A stretch of DNA of 64,000 bases from Balanoglossus misakiensis (GCA_040954595.2 CM082580.2:8246001-8310000); one strand, 5' to 3'; positions 17,701 through 29,712 are shown, numbered from the stretch's first letter. Made by a program: numbers and translations. Notes: generated by a model from the sequence alone, not told the origin.

Positions 17701-18538
17701 TTTAACGCCTTGACTCGCGTAAAGTTTTTTTATGAATACCATTACGCCTTGACTCGCGTAAGGTGTAATTCTCACATACTTTAACGCCTTGACTCGCGTA
17801 AAGTTTTTTTATGAATACCATTACGCCTTGACTCACTTAAGGTGTAATTCTCACATACTTTAACGCCTTGACTCGCGTAAAGTTTTTTTTTTTTTTTTAT
17901 GAATACCATTACGCCTTGACTCGCGTAAGGTGTAATTCTCACATACTTTAACGCCTTGACTCGCGTAAAGTTTTTTTTTTTTTATGAATACCATTACGCC
18001 TTGACTCGCGTAAGGTGTAATTCTCACATACTTTAACGCCTTGACTCGCGTAAAGTTTTTTTTATGAATACCATTACGCCTTGACTCGCGTAAGGTGTAA
18101 TTCTCACATACTTTAACGCCTTGACTCGCGTAAAGTTTTTTTATGAATACCATTACGCCTTGACTCGCGTAAGGTGTAATTCTCACATACTTTAACGCCT
18201 TGACTCGCGTAAAGTTTTTTTTATGAATACCATTACGCCTTGACTCGCGTAAGGTGTAATTCTCACATTCTTTAACGCCTTGACTCGCGTAAAGTTTTTT
18301 TATGAATACCATTACGCCTTGACTCGCGTAAGGTGTAATTCTCACATACTTTAACGCCTTGACTCGCGTAAAGTTTTTTTATGAATACCATTACGCCTTG
18401 ACTCACTTAAGGTGTAATTCTCACATACTTTAACGCCTTGACTCGCGTAAAGTTTTTTTTTTTTTTTTATGAATACCATTACGCCTTGACTCGCGTAAGG
18501 TGTAATTCTCACATACTTTAACGCCTTGACTCGCGTAA

Positions 18539-18573
<35 letters not shown>

Positions 18574-18830
18574 AATACCATTACGCCTTGACTCGCGTAA
18601 GGTGTAATTCTCACATACTTTAACGCCTTGACTCGCGTAAAGTTTTTTTTTTTTTTTTTTTTTTTTATGAATACCATTACGCCTTGACTCGCGTAAGGTG
18701 TAATTCTCACATACTTTAACGCCTTGACTCGCGTAAAGTTTTTTTTTTTTTTTTTTTTTTATGAATACCATTACGCCTTGACTCGCGTAAGGTGTAATTC
18801 TCACATACTTTAACGCCTTGACTCGCGTAA

Positions 18831-18869
<39 letters not shown>

Positions 18870-20007
18870 AATACCATTACGCCTTGACTCGCGTAAGGTG
18901 TAATTCTCACATACTTTAACGCCTTGACTCGCGTAAAGTTTTTTTTTTATGAATAAAATTACGCCTTGACTCGCGTAAGGTGTAATTCTCACACACTTTC
19001 ACGCCTTGACTCGCGTAAAGTTTCGTATACAAGCCTTAACTCCATTTACTATGTCTCCCACACCTGGTCGCCCACAAAGATAAATAAAACGATTAGCATA
19101 CTAAGTAGGTCTTCAAAGTAAAAGGACTTGTAGGTGGCAACCACCAATATCATCTACACGAGACTATGAAGTTTCCAAGCTCATAGAAATGCCACGACGA
19201 AGACGACAAGGAATAAAACCGACCTGCACCAAAAGTAACTCTGGGCTGCAAACAGAACGCACCTGTATGTCATGATGTTGACTATCTTGAGCCTCCGAAG
19301 GGGCTTCCAAAGGCTGAATAGCTTGTTCACCACTTGTACTTGCAGTAGTTGACCCCGTCGAAAGACTGGCAGGTAGGTGACGTTCTGGTCTGGCAGGTCT
19401 ACCAGGACGATGGGCGTCGACAAAAGCTTGTGCGATATCAGAATCAGTGGCCGTTCCCCGAGTTGGCTGCCGAACTTCGTGAGGCAGCGTCTACAGCTAC
19501 GTTGGAAGTGGTTTTCTGAGCAGCTACGTCTTGTCTCGAAGCCATGTTCTATACCGGTGGAGACTGCCCTGACTGTGCGAGGAAATGACACAGAGTCTTC
19601 TGCCCTGTTCTTCTTTTATACCTTTGTCATTCTTATGAATATTAATGAGATAACACCTGGCGGAATATTATCGCTACGTGATTAGGTTTTGAATATACTA
19701 GTATTTTCCATCGAGTAGCCGAGTGACCATGTTCTATTCCACGATACATTCCCGTTCAGGTAAAGCGGAGACAGGCTGCACGCGGAATGTCACAGTTGCC
19801 AGGAGTAACCCTGATATTCAACGGTGCCCGGAGACCGAGGACTACCCTTGGCTAGTACCGACGCTAACAGGGATCTACATGCTGGTCTCCAATATCTTAC
19901 TTCTCAATCTTCTCATCGCCGTATTCAAGTAGGTTACTCCTCTTCTCGAGTTCATGAAGCTCCCGTGTTTATATACGGGAGCTAATGTTTTACCGATTTC
20001 TACCTGT

Positions 20008-20063
<56 letters not shown>

Positions 20064-21328
20064 ATGCCTAGTCTGTGTGTGTCATCATGTGATAATATTG
20101 AGTATAGATGATATGACCAGATTAGATTTATTTCCAACTATTTTTCAGTCAAACATATTCCTCGGTGGAACAAGAATCGTCCAAAATTCACCGTTACAAC
20201 CAGTATGGTCTCGTTGAGGAGTACCTGGCCAGACCCATAATGCCCCCGCCACTGAACATCCTGGAACTGTTGATACTGCGCCCCCTGGCGGCGCTCCTGG
20301 TTTCCTGTCACTGGCGCTGTCACAAGCAAGGCTATCGATGCAGACCGCATTTCTGCAATCTCTTCAAGTTGCTGGTTATGGAGAAAGAGGTCGATCCGGA
20401 TTTGTGGGAGCGTTGCAGTGCCGGTAAGTTGTCTGCGCCGCGGTGTGCCATAGAAGAACTTCGACAAGAGAGCTTAGATCATGTTGGTGTTGTATTTGAG
20501 AAAGCATTTCTTGTTGTCTCATTTTCACGAAATATTCGTGTAATCTTTTCCCGTCAATGTGTAAACAGGTCCTCGGTGTTTCAAATACGACCAGACTGTG
20601 AAAGAGTTTATCGAGATGCAGCAAGAGGACCTCGATGAAAGTGCACGTGATTCTACGACATCGGCAGCGAAGAAGCCGACATCCGGGTAAGAAAGAAAGA
20701 TGGCGTCGGGGGGGGGGGGGGGGGCAGCCAAACATGATATAGACGAAAACCGAAAAACGGCAGATAGTTGTCCGTATTAAAACCAATGCAGGTACAGGTA
20801 TTATGTTCAAACCGTTCCTGCATTAAATGGGCAAATCCACATTTATTCGGTCTAGCCAAAATTAATCTACATTTGCAGTAATCTAATTTTCAGATGAATT
20901 CTCTACATTTCAGTGACGAGAAGTTGTTCACCCAAATGGTGGAATTTCACCAGAAGATCCAGCAAACGGAGGAGAAAATAGAGTTGCTACAAGACAGCAT
21001 AGACAACTTGGAGCAGAAAATGGTGGAGAAGATCGTCAACAGCCAGAGTCAAATACTTTCGCGCATGCTCAGTGACTACGCGGAGAAGCACGAGAAACAG
21101 ATCGGTGCGCTGAACCGGACTATATCGATGACGTCACAAAGGTCCCAGGAGCTGCCGGAACAAGGCGGAGAGATCCTATCTCAGCTGAGCGACCTGAAGG
21201 CGACCACGACATACGCGTGGACGAAACTGACCAACTCGGTGAAGAAGAACAGGCGGCTCCTGAAGGGGGTGGTCGAGGAGAGGGCGGCCGGGAATGTCGA
21301 CGGAGGAGAGGGTGCCGAGGACGAGTAA
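11706..21328 (+). CDS. TRPM-type cation channel, short form without recognisable SLOG domain (15 coding exons)
   Basis: Coding exons: 11606/11706-11870, 12120-12251, 12380-12439, 12811-12955, 13085-13246, 13499-13595, 13782-14001, 14384-14509, 14660-14803, 15041-15307, 15696-15870, 19760-19928, 20149-20423, 20569-20686 and 20914-21328. All junctions are GT-AG with matching phases. Starting at ATG 11706 gives exactly 889 residues. Residues 56-327 match TRPM melastatin homology repeats (ending LNDLWTGKLED). S1 lies at about 364-387, S2 400-417, S3 442-461, S4 466-490 and S5 511-533. The pore helix is LPYWQLYGELQLD (549-561). A turret cysteine pair (C571, C587) flanks an NVT sequon. S6 is about 595-620, followed by the TRP helix and the hallmark EEYLARPIMPPPL. 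A coiled coil starts near 753. YGE resembles the FGE of divalent-permeable TRPM6/7 rather than the FGQ of TRPM8; that functional reading is inference. There is no C-terminal NUDT9 or kinase domain, and the SLOG region was not found. The frame stays open upstream to 11606, so the true start may differ. Confidence 0.9.
12601..12681. mobile_element. 63-bp perfect fold-back (MITE-like) insertion with 9-bp target duplication
   Basis: The arms at 12610-12628 (TAGCCCGGAGACCAGGGCG) and 12654-12672 are perfect 19-bp inverted repeats around a 25-bp loop. The element is bracketed by the 9-bp direct repeat CAACGAATC (12601-12609 and 12673-12681), as expected for a target-site duplication. It lies in a TRPM intron. 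Perfect arms and perfect flanking repeats suggest recent insertion. The superfamily is unknown. Confidence 0.8.
15987..16383 (-). mobile_element. Short copy of a TIR element (397 bp, internally deleted)
   Basis: The left end (15992-16010, ATATTTAAAGCCTAATCAC) and right end (16366-16383, GTGATTAGGTTTTGAATA) are imperfect inverted repeats, matching in 17 of 19 positions. The first 74 bp (15987-16060) are identical to 16384-16457. The last 123 bp (16261-16383) are identical to 19573-19695. The middle is unrelated or diverged and contains a G-rich tract. Strand is assigned by analogy with the ORF in the long copy. No coding sequence remains. Confidence 0.7.
16110..16146 (+). other. G-quadruplex-prone tract
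   Basis: Eight consecutive G-runs of three or more are separated by single C or T, within a 37-bp stretch inside the short element copy. This fits the G3N1G3N1G3N1G3 quadruplex pattern many times over. It is on the TRPM coding strand, so it would be present in the pre-mRNA. Confidence 0.8.
16868..19545 (-). pseudogene. Broken two-exon transposon ORF (gag-like, unknown family)
   Basis: Exon 1 runs 19545-19263 on the minus strand. It begins MASRQDVAAQKTTSNVAVDAA, then needs one frame change to reach SDIAQAFVDAHRPGRPARPER, and ends HHDIQ at a good donor (CAG|GTGCGT). Exon 2 starts at 17273 after an acceptor (ttgcag), joins in phase 0 with VKQQLQVMQKKLDELQQ (likely a short coiled coil), and continues through ALRVLVDRATKT. 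A second frame change leads to DRAVLAQFETNEFGQDAGQF, KEEEEIAAKVEKF and YGRYRVNRITVIPVT before a stop at 16868. Low-complexity Pro/Ser/Thr sequence followed by a coiled coil resembles structural or gag-like ORFs of retroelements. No catalytic motif is visible. The two frame breaks suggest it is dead, or that one of them is a missed mini-intron. Confidence 0.5.
17424..19023. repeat. Minisatellite, about 19 units of about 80-105 bp with variable poly-T
   Basis: Each unit contains two copies of the 18-mer ACGCCTTGACTCGCGTAA, separated alternately by GGTGTAATTCTCACATACTTTA and by AAG-T(n)-ATGAATACCATT. Unit length is about 80 bp where the T-run is 7-8 and grows to over 100 bp where T reaches 30 (18541-18570) or 34 (18833-18866). 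Variant markers (ACTCACTTAAGG at 17831 and 18401; TCTCACATTC at 17691 and 18261) recur at exactly 570 bp, showing a higher-order duplication. It lies within the intron of the transposon ORF and yields long spurious ORFs on the minus strand. Confidence 0.97.
20004..20062. repeat. (TG)n microsatellite
   Basis: A TG dinucleotide run of about 58 bp with one TC interruption, in the TRPM intron 19929-20148. Confidence 0.95.
20708..20724 (+). repeat. Poly-G run
   Basis: About 17 consecutive G in the TRPM intron between the exons ending 20686 and starting 20914. The exact length may be unreliable in assemblies. Confidence 0.9.
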
Positions 21329-24300
21329 CTTTCGTCCTCCCGGCGTTGGATTTTCAACATCATGGGCCGACAGACTGAAAGAAGCCCTGCGTGGAAGGAT
21401 CAATGGTTTCAATGGCAGACAATGACAAGACAACCAGCCATGCAGTGAAACTAAAAATTAAGACCGCTTTGACGTCAAAGCCCAAAGGCGGACTGGTAGG
21501 ATTCAAGGAATTCAGACTTTGATTTGATTGTTTATACAGAGTGGCCAAAAGTATTTTAAATCATTTAATGAATTACCCGAAGTATACTTTATTCAAAGAA
21601 CGAACGTTATCCCAAATCAATGGTTAATAATTGTTCCTTTCGATAATTTAACATTTATCGTTGAATTTACAAATTTCATTCCAAATTTCAAAAAGAACGA
21701 AAGACTACGAAGTCATCATTATAAGTAAGGAAAAACAAACAAGCAAACAAACAAACAGAGGCAGGTAGACTTAAAAAGAACACACATATAAGCAGCATGA
21801 TCGAAAAACTAGTATCAGAATTGTAAACCCAAAGGGACACGGCGCATCGATATATTTTTATACCACATACATGTATTTTATTGACTATAAAGTGATGTAA
21901 TGCTTAACCGTTATTTTTGGATTTTTTTTATCGCTTCATCACGGACTTGAATGTAAATAATTAAATTAATCTACAATTTTTGATATCTCCTGTCTATCAA
22001 TAGAGGGCGTTTTTCCTCACCGAATTACAAGAATTTTTCCAGCAGTCGGGAGTTTGAAATAAGCGGAGTGCCGTGGTGGTGGTATAAAACAAAAGCATAA
22101 GGTATCCTGGTATGACCAACCTGGCGACCGTTTGCTGAAATTGCCCGGAGCTAATTTCCCACAACGGAAATAAACGTTTTCGCACACGTCTGCACACCAT
22201 TTTGAAAATTGATTCTCGATTCTGTGGTGAATTTGGAGCAGAGTGGCGCCTCAATTGGAATCACTGAAGAATATCGTCCGTCATTAGCGGTAAGTGGAGT
22301 CAGCAATGAGATTTCCCCTTTGTTAGAAGACGCTCAGTTGTTTCCACGTCGATCGTGATATGCACGCGAAGAAATAAAGAGAACAGAAACGCCTCATCAA
22401 ACATAGCATTTTATAATGGTAGCTTGGTGCTGAGAATAATACTTCGGACTTCATTGCCAACTAGGATTGAGTACCAGCTATATTGGAACTGCCCATTACA
22501 AAATTCGCAGGCCTTTTTATTTAGGTCTAAATCTTTGTTATTCAAATTAACACCTTTAACTTTTACATGGACTAAGGAAATTTCAAGATTGCAAACTGTC
22601 AGAGTGCGCAATCTCGCTGAGATTGGTTGGTTCATTAGAACTCAAATATGATTGGTCGATTCTAAATCCTGATTTTGCATCAAGCTCGATACATTTCAGC
22701 CAAGCTGTAGAAATCTATGTAAAGTCAGTCACGATATAAATGTACAGAAAATTGTTTCTAAGTTACTCGATGAAGTCATTCAATGATTCCTTGTCTGGTT
22801 GTCGTAGAAGTGCGTCTATTATAATGCCAAAGTAGGGAAGGTAAGTCAGCGTCACACGAATCCGGTTGATCCCTCCCCCACAGACCCGCCTGTAGGGCAT
22901 ATGCAGTAAAACATACTAGTCGCATCTCTTCGTATTTTTTTAAATACACCATGCATTACTTGAATGCTTAGCAGGGTGCAGTTGGGAAAGTGGTGTTCGC
23001 ATATCCTTCCATTATGACCGTTTTCTTTTTCACATTCATGATCCATTTTGGATGCTGAGTTTGTTGAAGATTGCACGTCACGGCCGACAGTTCACAGAAA
23101 TAGGTCAAATGTACGAGAAACGTGTCACAAACAAGGTTAATTGGTTGTTGTACTTCGCGGTAATCGTATATGCGCGTTTTATTGCTTGCTTGTTTGTTTG
23201 TTTTGCTTATTACCTTGCAGTCGTCGAAATCAATAGAAGTTCGACACTCAAGAACACGTTGCGTCGATTGATTGCTCTTACTATTACATAATATTTAAAT
23301 TCGATATGCAAAACATGCAGACGCCACGTGCCTTTAATTCTGACGAGTTTAATTAATTTAAATTTTAAATTCTAAGTTTTAAAGACTGTATTACTGCCCA
23401 ACACCAACCTATTTAAAATTAAAACGCCCATTAACGCATCGTGTACATACACGCCATATTCATATATTTTGTTGACGATACACGTCAAATTTTCATTAAA
23501 ATTGAAAACCCCCCTTTCGCTACGCTACCGCTCTGAGTTGCACAGGGGCTCGCTGCGCTTCAAGATAATATTGTTGCTGCATTTCCCGGAAGAAACCTGG
23601 AAATAACTATGTAGATTGAAACCTTCTAGGTTCAGAAGGAAAAAACAATTGACGTCAGTGAATTAAGAAAACGCCAATTGCATTTTCCAGACGCCGTCAT
23701 CCGTTCGACCTTTAAAAGTCAAAGTCGAGACGTGTATTTTCCGCCGTGTGTGAAGACTCTGAAGTAACCTCTCTAATATGCTGAATAAACTCGGTGATGT
23801 GACTTTTTAGCTCTTAATGATAAACGATTACACGGCACTTTTGTACGGCACCGTCGTCTGTATATTTATTGCGACGCGGGTCGAAGTGTCCGTCACGCGT
23901 AATTGGGGTAGCTACGCCAAATCATTGCAGTTAATTTCATTACCCAACACAGTGTCTCGTTTGAAGACAATTTATTTCTGAATTTCGAATTACTTTCAAA
24001 AATTGATGTTTGCTCTTCGATTTCGGCTGGACAAGAGACAGCTGCCGTGATTGGAAATGCGTGTATTGGCGATTACGGTTAAATTGACTTAATCTGTCGA
24101 ACGCCTCCGTAAAGCTTTAAATCTAATTTGTTTTGCGTAAGTTAGAAACCACTGGAGTTAAGTAGCGTCTGGCCCCTGGAGGTCAATTTAGGCCACGTGT
24201 TCTAACATTTCAGTTGCTTAGTTATCGCGTTTGTGTCCATTTCAAAACATTTCTTTCCCTAATTTGATTGGCAGTGTGCTTAATTGCGATTGAGAAAAAA

Positions 24301-27300
24301 AAGTGTCAGGATTTGGTTGAAAGCGCTTGCGGGTACATCCGTATGAATTCACACGCACATGAAGGCAACGTTATGAGTAGCTGCCACGTCAATTGACGCG
24401 TTTATCATAGCATGCACGCGATCTGCACCCATCACATCTTGGGAAAACTATATTATAGAACATGGTTGTCTTTGATTACGGTTTGTGATTTCCTGCACAT
24501 CAGAGTAAACCTTTGGCGTGGAGTAATGACCTATATAGGTTTCGCTTTGTCGGCAACATCACCAAAATGCCTCAGTGTTCATCCCACAGACGAACGTCCA
24601 CAGAGGTAGACTTCTGGATTGCTGTATTAGAGATGTGAAATTTGCTGATCGGCGTTCTTCATTATTAACTATGACATTAATGAACTGATTAAAGCTGGAT
24701 TGATTTCCTCTCAAAATTGCAAATTTCTCGAACCTGTTAATATTCACAGGCGATACTGTATTTGCAATGGTTTGGATTCCTTGAAAACACAGCGCTGTTG
24801 CTTCTTAGAAGTCACACGTACAACTACCCCATTGGCCACAGGAGTAAATAATGCATTGTTGTGCTTCGATCCCCAGGTTACAATATCGTAAAATGTATCC
24901 ACCGCGCGCCATATTTGCATCGCCAGCGGACAATTTTTGTAACGAGCTTTATAAAAACAATTACTGAGAATATGCTCCATGCGGCATACTTGCAAGTGGA
25001 AGAAGATGGAACCGGACAAGTTAATTGGCTCCACAAAATGAAATTTGTCAGCGATTGTTCGTGTGTCAGTATCTAAGAATGAACGTTTGCAGGCACGGAA
25101 TTGTCCACGTATAAAAGGCGGTGGGTTTAATGTCAATCAAATCTTAAGTCCAAAATTGTCTCTGCGATTTCTTCTCCGATTCAATACAATGCACTAAAAT
25201 GGCCGGATGGGATAAAAAAAATCGCCGAAAAATGTAACACGTTGCCATGACGACACCCAAAAGAGAATGCCTCGTCAGATCTCATCAAAACATGCAAGAC
25301 TTAAAGCAAAAAAAGTGGAATTGCCCAGAAGGCCAAAAACACGTGCGTTTCGAACTGAATAAGCTCCGTAAAATTGGAGGAGACATTTCCGACACATTAT
25401 AGAAATCTACGTCGTTCTTGTCTCTTATCCATATAAAGACCCCTTGATTAAAACCCTGTCCCAAACGTACAAGGCCGTGTTCGGATTCGCGTTCTGTTTT
25501 TTTTCTTGCGTCCCGCAAGCTCGGTTGTGTTTTAAACAAGGATCGGTTTTTGTGAATTTCTTTCGTCCACCAGGTAAGCCACAAGGCATCCAATCCAGGG
25601 CGATTTCTCAAATGAAGGAGTTTTGGCGATATCAGAAAAAAAGATTTGTCGCCATGACAACCTTAGCGAGATAAGCATTGACGGTTCAAACATCAGGTTA
25701 CCATAACATATCATATTATTATTGCATAAGCGTTTATGTACAAGCTATATTACATTATTGATGACGGCAATTTTTTACCACTGGTTATATGCAAATTAGA
25801 TAAATACATGTATAATCAATGTCGAAAACAAACGTGTTCAAAAACAAATCTTCAAACTATTGTTCTGTTTTATACGGCATATTTAATACAATATATTTTA
25901 CACCTGATTGTCCACGACTTCGAAAATAATGGCGGCGGGGCAAATTTGATATTCTTATAAATATCGTGCATTCACGAACACAGACATACAGACATTGATA
26001 TTACATTAGCACAGGTGTGCTAAAACGTGATCTAAAAGGTCGAGAGGCATTCGATCTTTACGTTGACAGGCAATGTTTGGATGTTTACCTTGGAGAACAA
26101 AATAGCTGCGGAGAATCTATGGAAATATCATCTCTTTATGCAACTTTAATCTTATCGCACGCTTTGGGGGCGCCGTGTGAAGTCTCAAAAGATGTCAATT
26201 ATGCATGGGACCGTAGCTTATTGCGACCCCGCTTCACAATCGGAACAAGGCGCCCGACACGTAGACCCCCGTTCTTCAAGTACTTTTTCCGAGAATGCAA
26301 CCTACATATTGCAGTCCCCTTTTAGTTGTACGCCATACAGGGCACATTCAAAATCGAATATCAATAATGTACTGCTGTTACCTATAATCTGCCGCGCTGA
26401 ATACATGACTGCACTTTAGTTTGCTATGCGTATTCGTATGACAAACTACATGCAAGTGTACTCGGTCAGCGGTATAGTTTTTTTTCACGTTTAGTTTCCA
26501 TGCACATCATTTTGCATAGGGTCGGAGTCGTAAAAAGAAAACAGCTCCGGGTAACCATTCCTAATTAATCTTCGCCATGTTGTGATTGGGTCTCATCGAG
26601 TATGCCAAATGGGCCGAGCAGTCGTTAGCTCTTGTACAACAGCGCGCATGTTTCATAATCGTAATAAAGTAAATGTTTAACTTTAAACGTAAATATTGTA
26701 GACGACAAGTCTAATGACACCAACCTTCGCTGTCTGCAAGTTCCTAACGGAATGACATTTGTATACAGTATCGTTTTAGTATTCTTCAATCACAAATCCA
26801 GATTCGTTTTCGCTTCAAGAAAACCATTTCTATATTCTTTCATACTTCCCCGCGGGTATATTGAAAACTCTTTGTAAGCAGACGACCAAAGGCAGAAAAC
26901 AACCTCCAAACGAGAAAAAAAAAGAATATTGCTTTTGGTCGCACAGTGTGATATCGGGTATCCCTATATGAAAGATTTTTGCCAAAGGCGATGGATAATG
27001 TTTTCCTCGGAAGCATGCACATAATCTCAAATACCACGCAAAAGGTTCAAGTCACTTTCACATTATATGGTTTTGTTTAATATAACTTGAGCAATAAAAT
27101 AAATCATCAAAATAGTCATACTGGACAATCATTACGTTATAAGAGATTTATGGATAAAATCGCCGAGTAACAAACAACACGTTTTAGCATAAAAACAACG
27201 CAATGGAAGATCAAACGCAAAAGAAATACGTATATATATAGATCCACTGTTGTCGCTGTAACATTTAATACTGTCGCGTTTGTACGTACACAGCTTTCCC

Positions 27301-29694
27301 CTCCATATCGCTCAAATCAAAGTGTAATTTAAAAGCAATTTAGGGTCCACAGAAACGAAATGCGTTCTGATTAAACGGCGCGTTTTAAAAGGCCAATAAA
27401 ATGTTAATAAAATAAACCCCTATTTTCGGGAGATTAAAAACCAAACGCGTCCTTGCATCGACTTACTGCGCCCGTGCTGAACGACAGTACGGTAAACAGG
27501 ATAAAAGTGAAACCACGGAAACCTTATTTCAAGGTCGTAGTCAATGTCAAATTGCGGTTGCCATATGTCTTCTCGGCTTACCAGAATACTTTTGCGAACT
27601 TAGAAGGTTTGAAACCTGACTTTCGGATATTGATATATTAATAAAGTAGGACGCTTGGAAAACGAAGGTGTTCTCCACTTCGTTTGGTTTTCGTATTAAA
27701 CACCCTTTAGAGATTGTAAACTAAACACGTTTTAATATATGGTGCATTATAGGCCCGGATACCCATACGAACTGCATGTCAGTAGAAAGGTATAGTGACG
27801 ACAACTGCCTTTCAGGGCATCGGCCAATTAATATGGGGGGGGGGGGTAACATCCTCAACCGTTGAACAAAACAAAACTATTAAAGACTGGGGTTCGGCAT
27901 TTAAGGGGGTAATAGGAGGTATGTTTACTTGATCAAATAACATGCTCTTGTCAGAAAAGCGACAGTTGAGTCCCCTATCAGCTAACGTTCATGCTGTTTC
28001 TAATGTGCATGTACAGATAACCGTGCGGGTGACTTCTGGGAATCGTGTGTAGATTACCCATTCACGTTTCTAACAAGAGTTCAACAAGGCAGCTTCTTCT
28101 GAAATTCGTCTGATGGGTCTGGGCTGGAGTGGTTACCTCACATTGCTGTACACAACCGATTAAGGCCTAGGCCAATCTTCCTTACTTACTCTGACGCACA
28201 AGATACATCCTCAATTAGCAGTAAGACATACAATCAATTATTGGCAAGTCGCTTGACGTTGATTCTTGATGGGCGTCGTTCAGGACTTTACATTTAGATT
28301 GATTGTTTGATCAGGCGTGGATAATACGTATGTTGACTTTTCAGACGAAGTTGAAATTAAACTGACTGGAGAAGAGTACATGCATTTTTCATTGAATGCG
28401 AACAGAGTTGCCGTGTGTATCGTTTATATCTGTCCCGCGGCCATCTATGAGTTGTTAAGTGGCACGGCCGTCCCTCGGTTATAATTGCGACCGCAAGTCC
28501 CCGCCGTGCAACGAGCACGCAGAACTGGCTTCACGGGAGCTCCCTGTAGCCCTCGCAGGTAGAGCACAGCACGTCGCGGCGGCGTGCGCAAGCAAAACCC
28601 GATTTGCATATTCAACACCCACTGATCACAACGTCTATAAAAAAGCATGGGAATGAATTTTGGAACGTTTCCATCTGAAAGTAGGACCGTTAAGTCATCG
28701 TCGACCATCAATCAAATCGGGAAATCCACCATCAGACGTTACATAAAAGTGGTACAAATGAGCCAATACGAGCTGCCTTTGGCAGGAAACACTACAGATC
28801 ACAGTGGGTATATATAACTCAAAGGGTATATCACTATCCCTGTGCGCTGTTTTCATGGATAGTAATTGTTTTCCATCGTAGCACAAAACAAGTGACCCTT
28901 CCCCTGCTTCATGCATGAAATGAACTAGCCCTCCCCAAAGTCCTGCATGAAAAATGGCGACCCTTCCCCAACTGCACCCCCGCACATTAATACTGTCCAG
29001 ACCCTTACGCGTTATAACTTTTCAGACGATAAGAACGACAAGGACAAAACAAAGAGCCACAAATCTTGATTTTTATATAGTAAGCGTCTTTAAACTGGCA
29101 AAATTCTAAAATGTAACGAACCAACTTATTTCCGATCACTCAAACTATTTTACCCCGAAGGCGCGCAACGTTCACGGTTAGAGCGATTGCCCAGGAGTCA
29201 ATGACCCCTTGGGAGCCAAAAGGCGTAGCATAAGATTCAATAACAAGATGTTTTTGTTCAAAAATGTATTAACAGCAGGAAATTAAAAGATTAAGATCAG
29301 CGTGGAAAATTTCACACATTCCATCAGCCCGTCACCTTTGTGTCGGAGTTCTTCATAAATAAAGCAGGCGTGCATGTACGTATGACGCAGCCGATGCTAG
29401 AAATATCCTCATTTCATGTGCTTGCCATTGCGGACGGCGTTGTCAGTCTTCTATTCCCATTAGCCTGTAGGTATCACTGTAAAATCTTGAGCGGTTTTAC
29501 CGACAAACTCGCAATGTTTACAGGGCCAGACAATAATTAACAAACGCCCTCCGTAATTACAGATTATTGATCACGACTGATGGCTATGATGTTGTCAATC
29601 AGTCAGTCAGACAGTAAACCAACTAACCAACCAAGGATACAACTAACATGTAGTTCAATAAGTAATCATCTGTCATCATCATCTATTACTATTA

Positions 29695-29712
29695 CCACCA
29701 CCACCACCACCA
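29695..29712. repeat. (CCA)n microsatellite
   Basis: Six CCA units in a row, followed by CATCATTATTAT. Confidence 0.85.

Larger units (their letters stand above)
16384..19696 (-). mobile_element. Long copy of the same TIR element (3.3 kb) with gag-like ORF remnant
   Basis: It starts immediately after the short copy, in the same orientation. Its left 74 bp (16384-16457) and right 123 bp (19573-19695) are identical to the ends of the short copy. The terminal inverted repeats are 16389-16407 and 19678-19696. It contains a degraded two-exon minus-strand ORF (16868-19545) and a minisatellite (17424-19023). A clean target-site duplication could not be defined because the flanks are AT-rich. Class is unknown: a short-TIR DNA transposon or a tyrosine-recombinase element are both possible. 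Confidence 0.65.
15871..19759 (+). other. Large TRPM intron colonised by repeats
   Basis: This 3.9-kb intron splits the channel between the pore helix and the extracellular turret (phase 1, residue G565). The gene's other introns are mostly 100-600 bp. Nearly all the excess is accounted for by two tandem copies of one element (15987-19696) and the minisatellite inside the longer copy. Only 63 bp remain between the element's right end and the exon at 19760. Confidence 0.85.

Noticed and set aside
17542-18992. Several minus-strand ORFs of 60-161 codons with repeated MRITPYASQG units
   Set aside because: They are translations of the minisatellite; T-run length changes shift the frame between units, so no stable protein is encoded.
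17424-19023. CRISPR-like pattern of a repeated 18-mer
   Set aside because: The intervening sequences are themselves the same two spacers over and over, and the host is an animal. It is a minisatellite.
21997-22254. 85-codon minus-strand frame with basic N-terminus
   Set aside because: It looked possibly coding (MRRHSAPNSPQNR start), but there is no recognisable domain or clear splice partner.
25108-25233. TATAAAAGG followed by a good-context ATG (MAGWDKKNRR)
   Set aside because: The frame stops after 12 codons and no donor follows; too little to call a gene.
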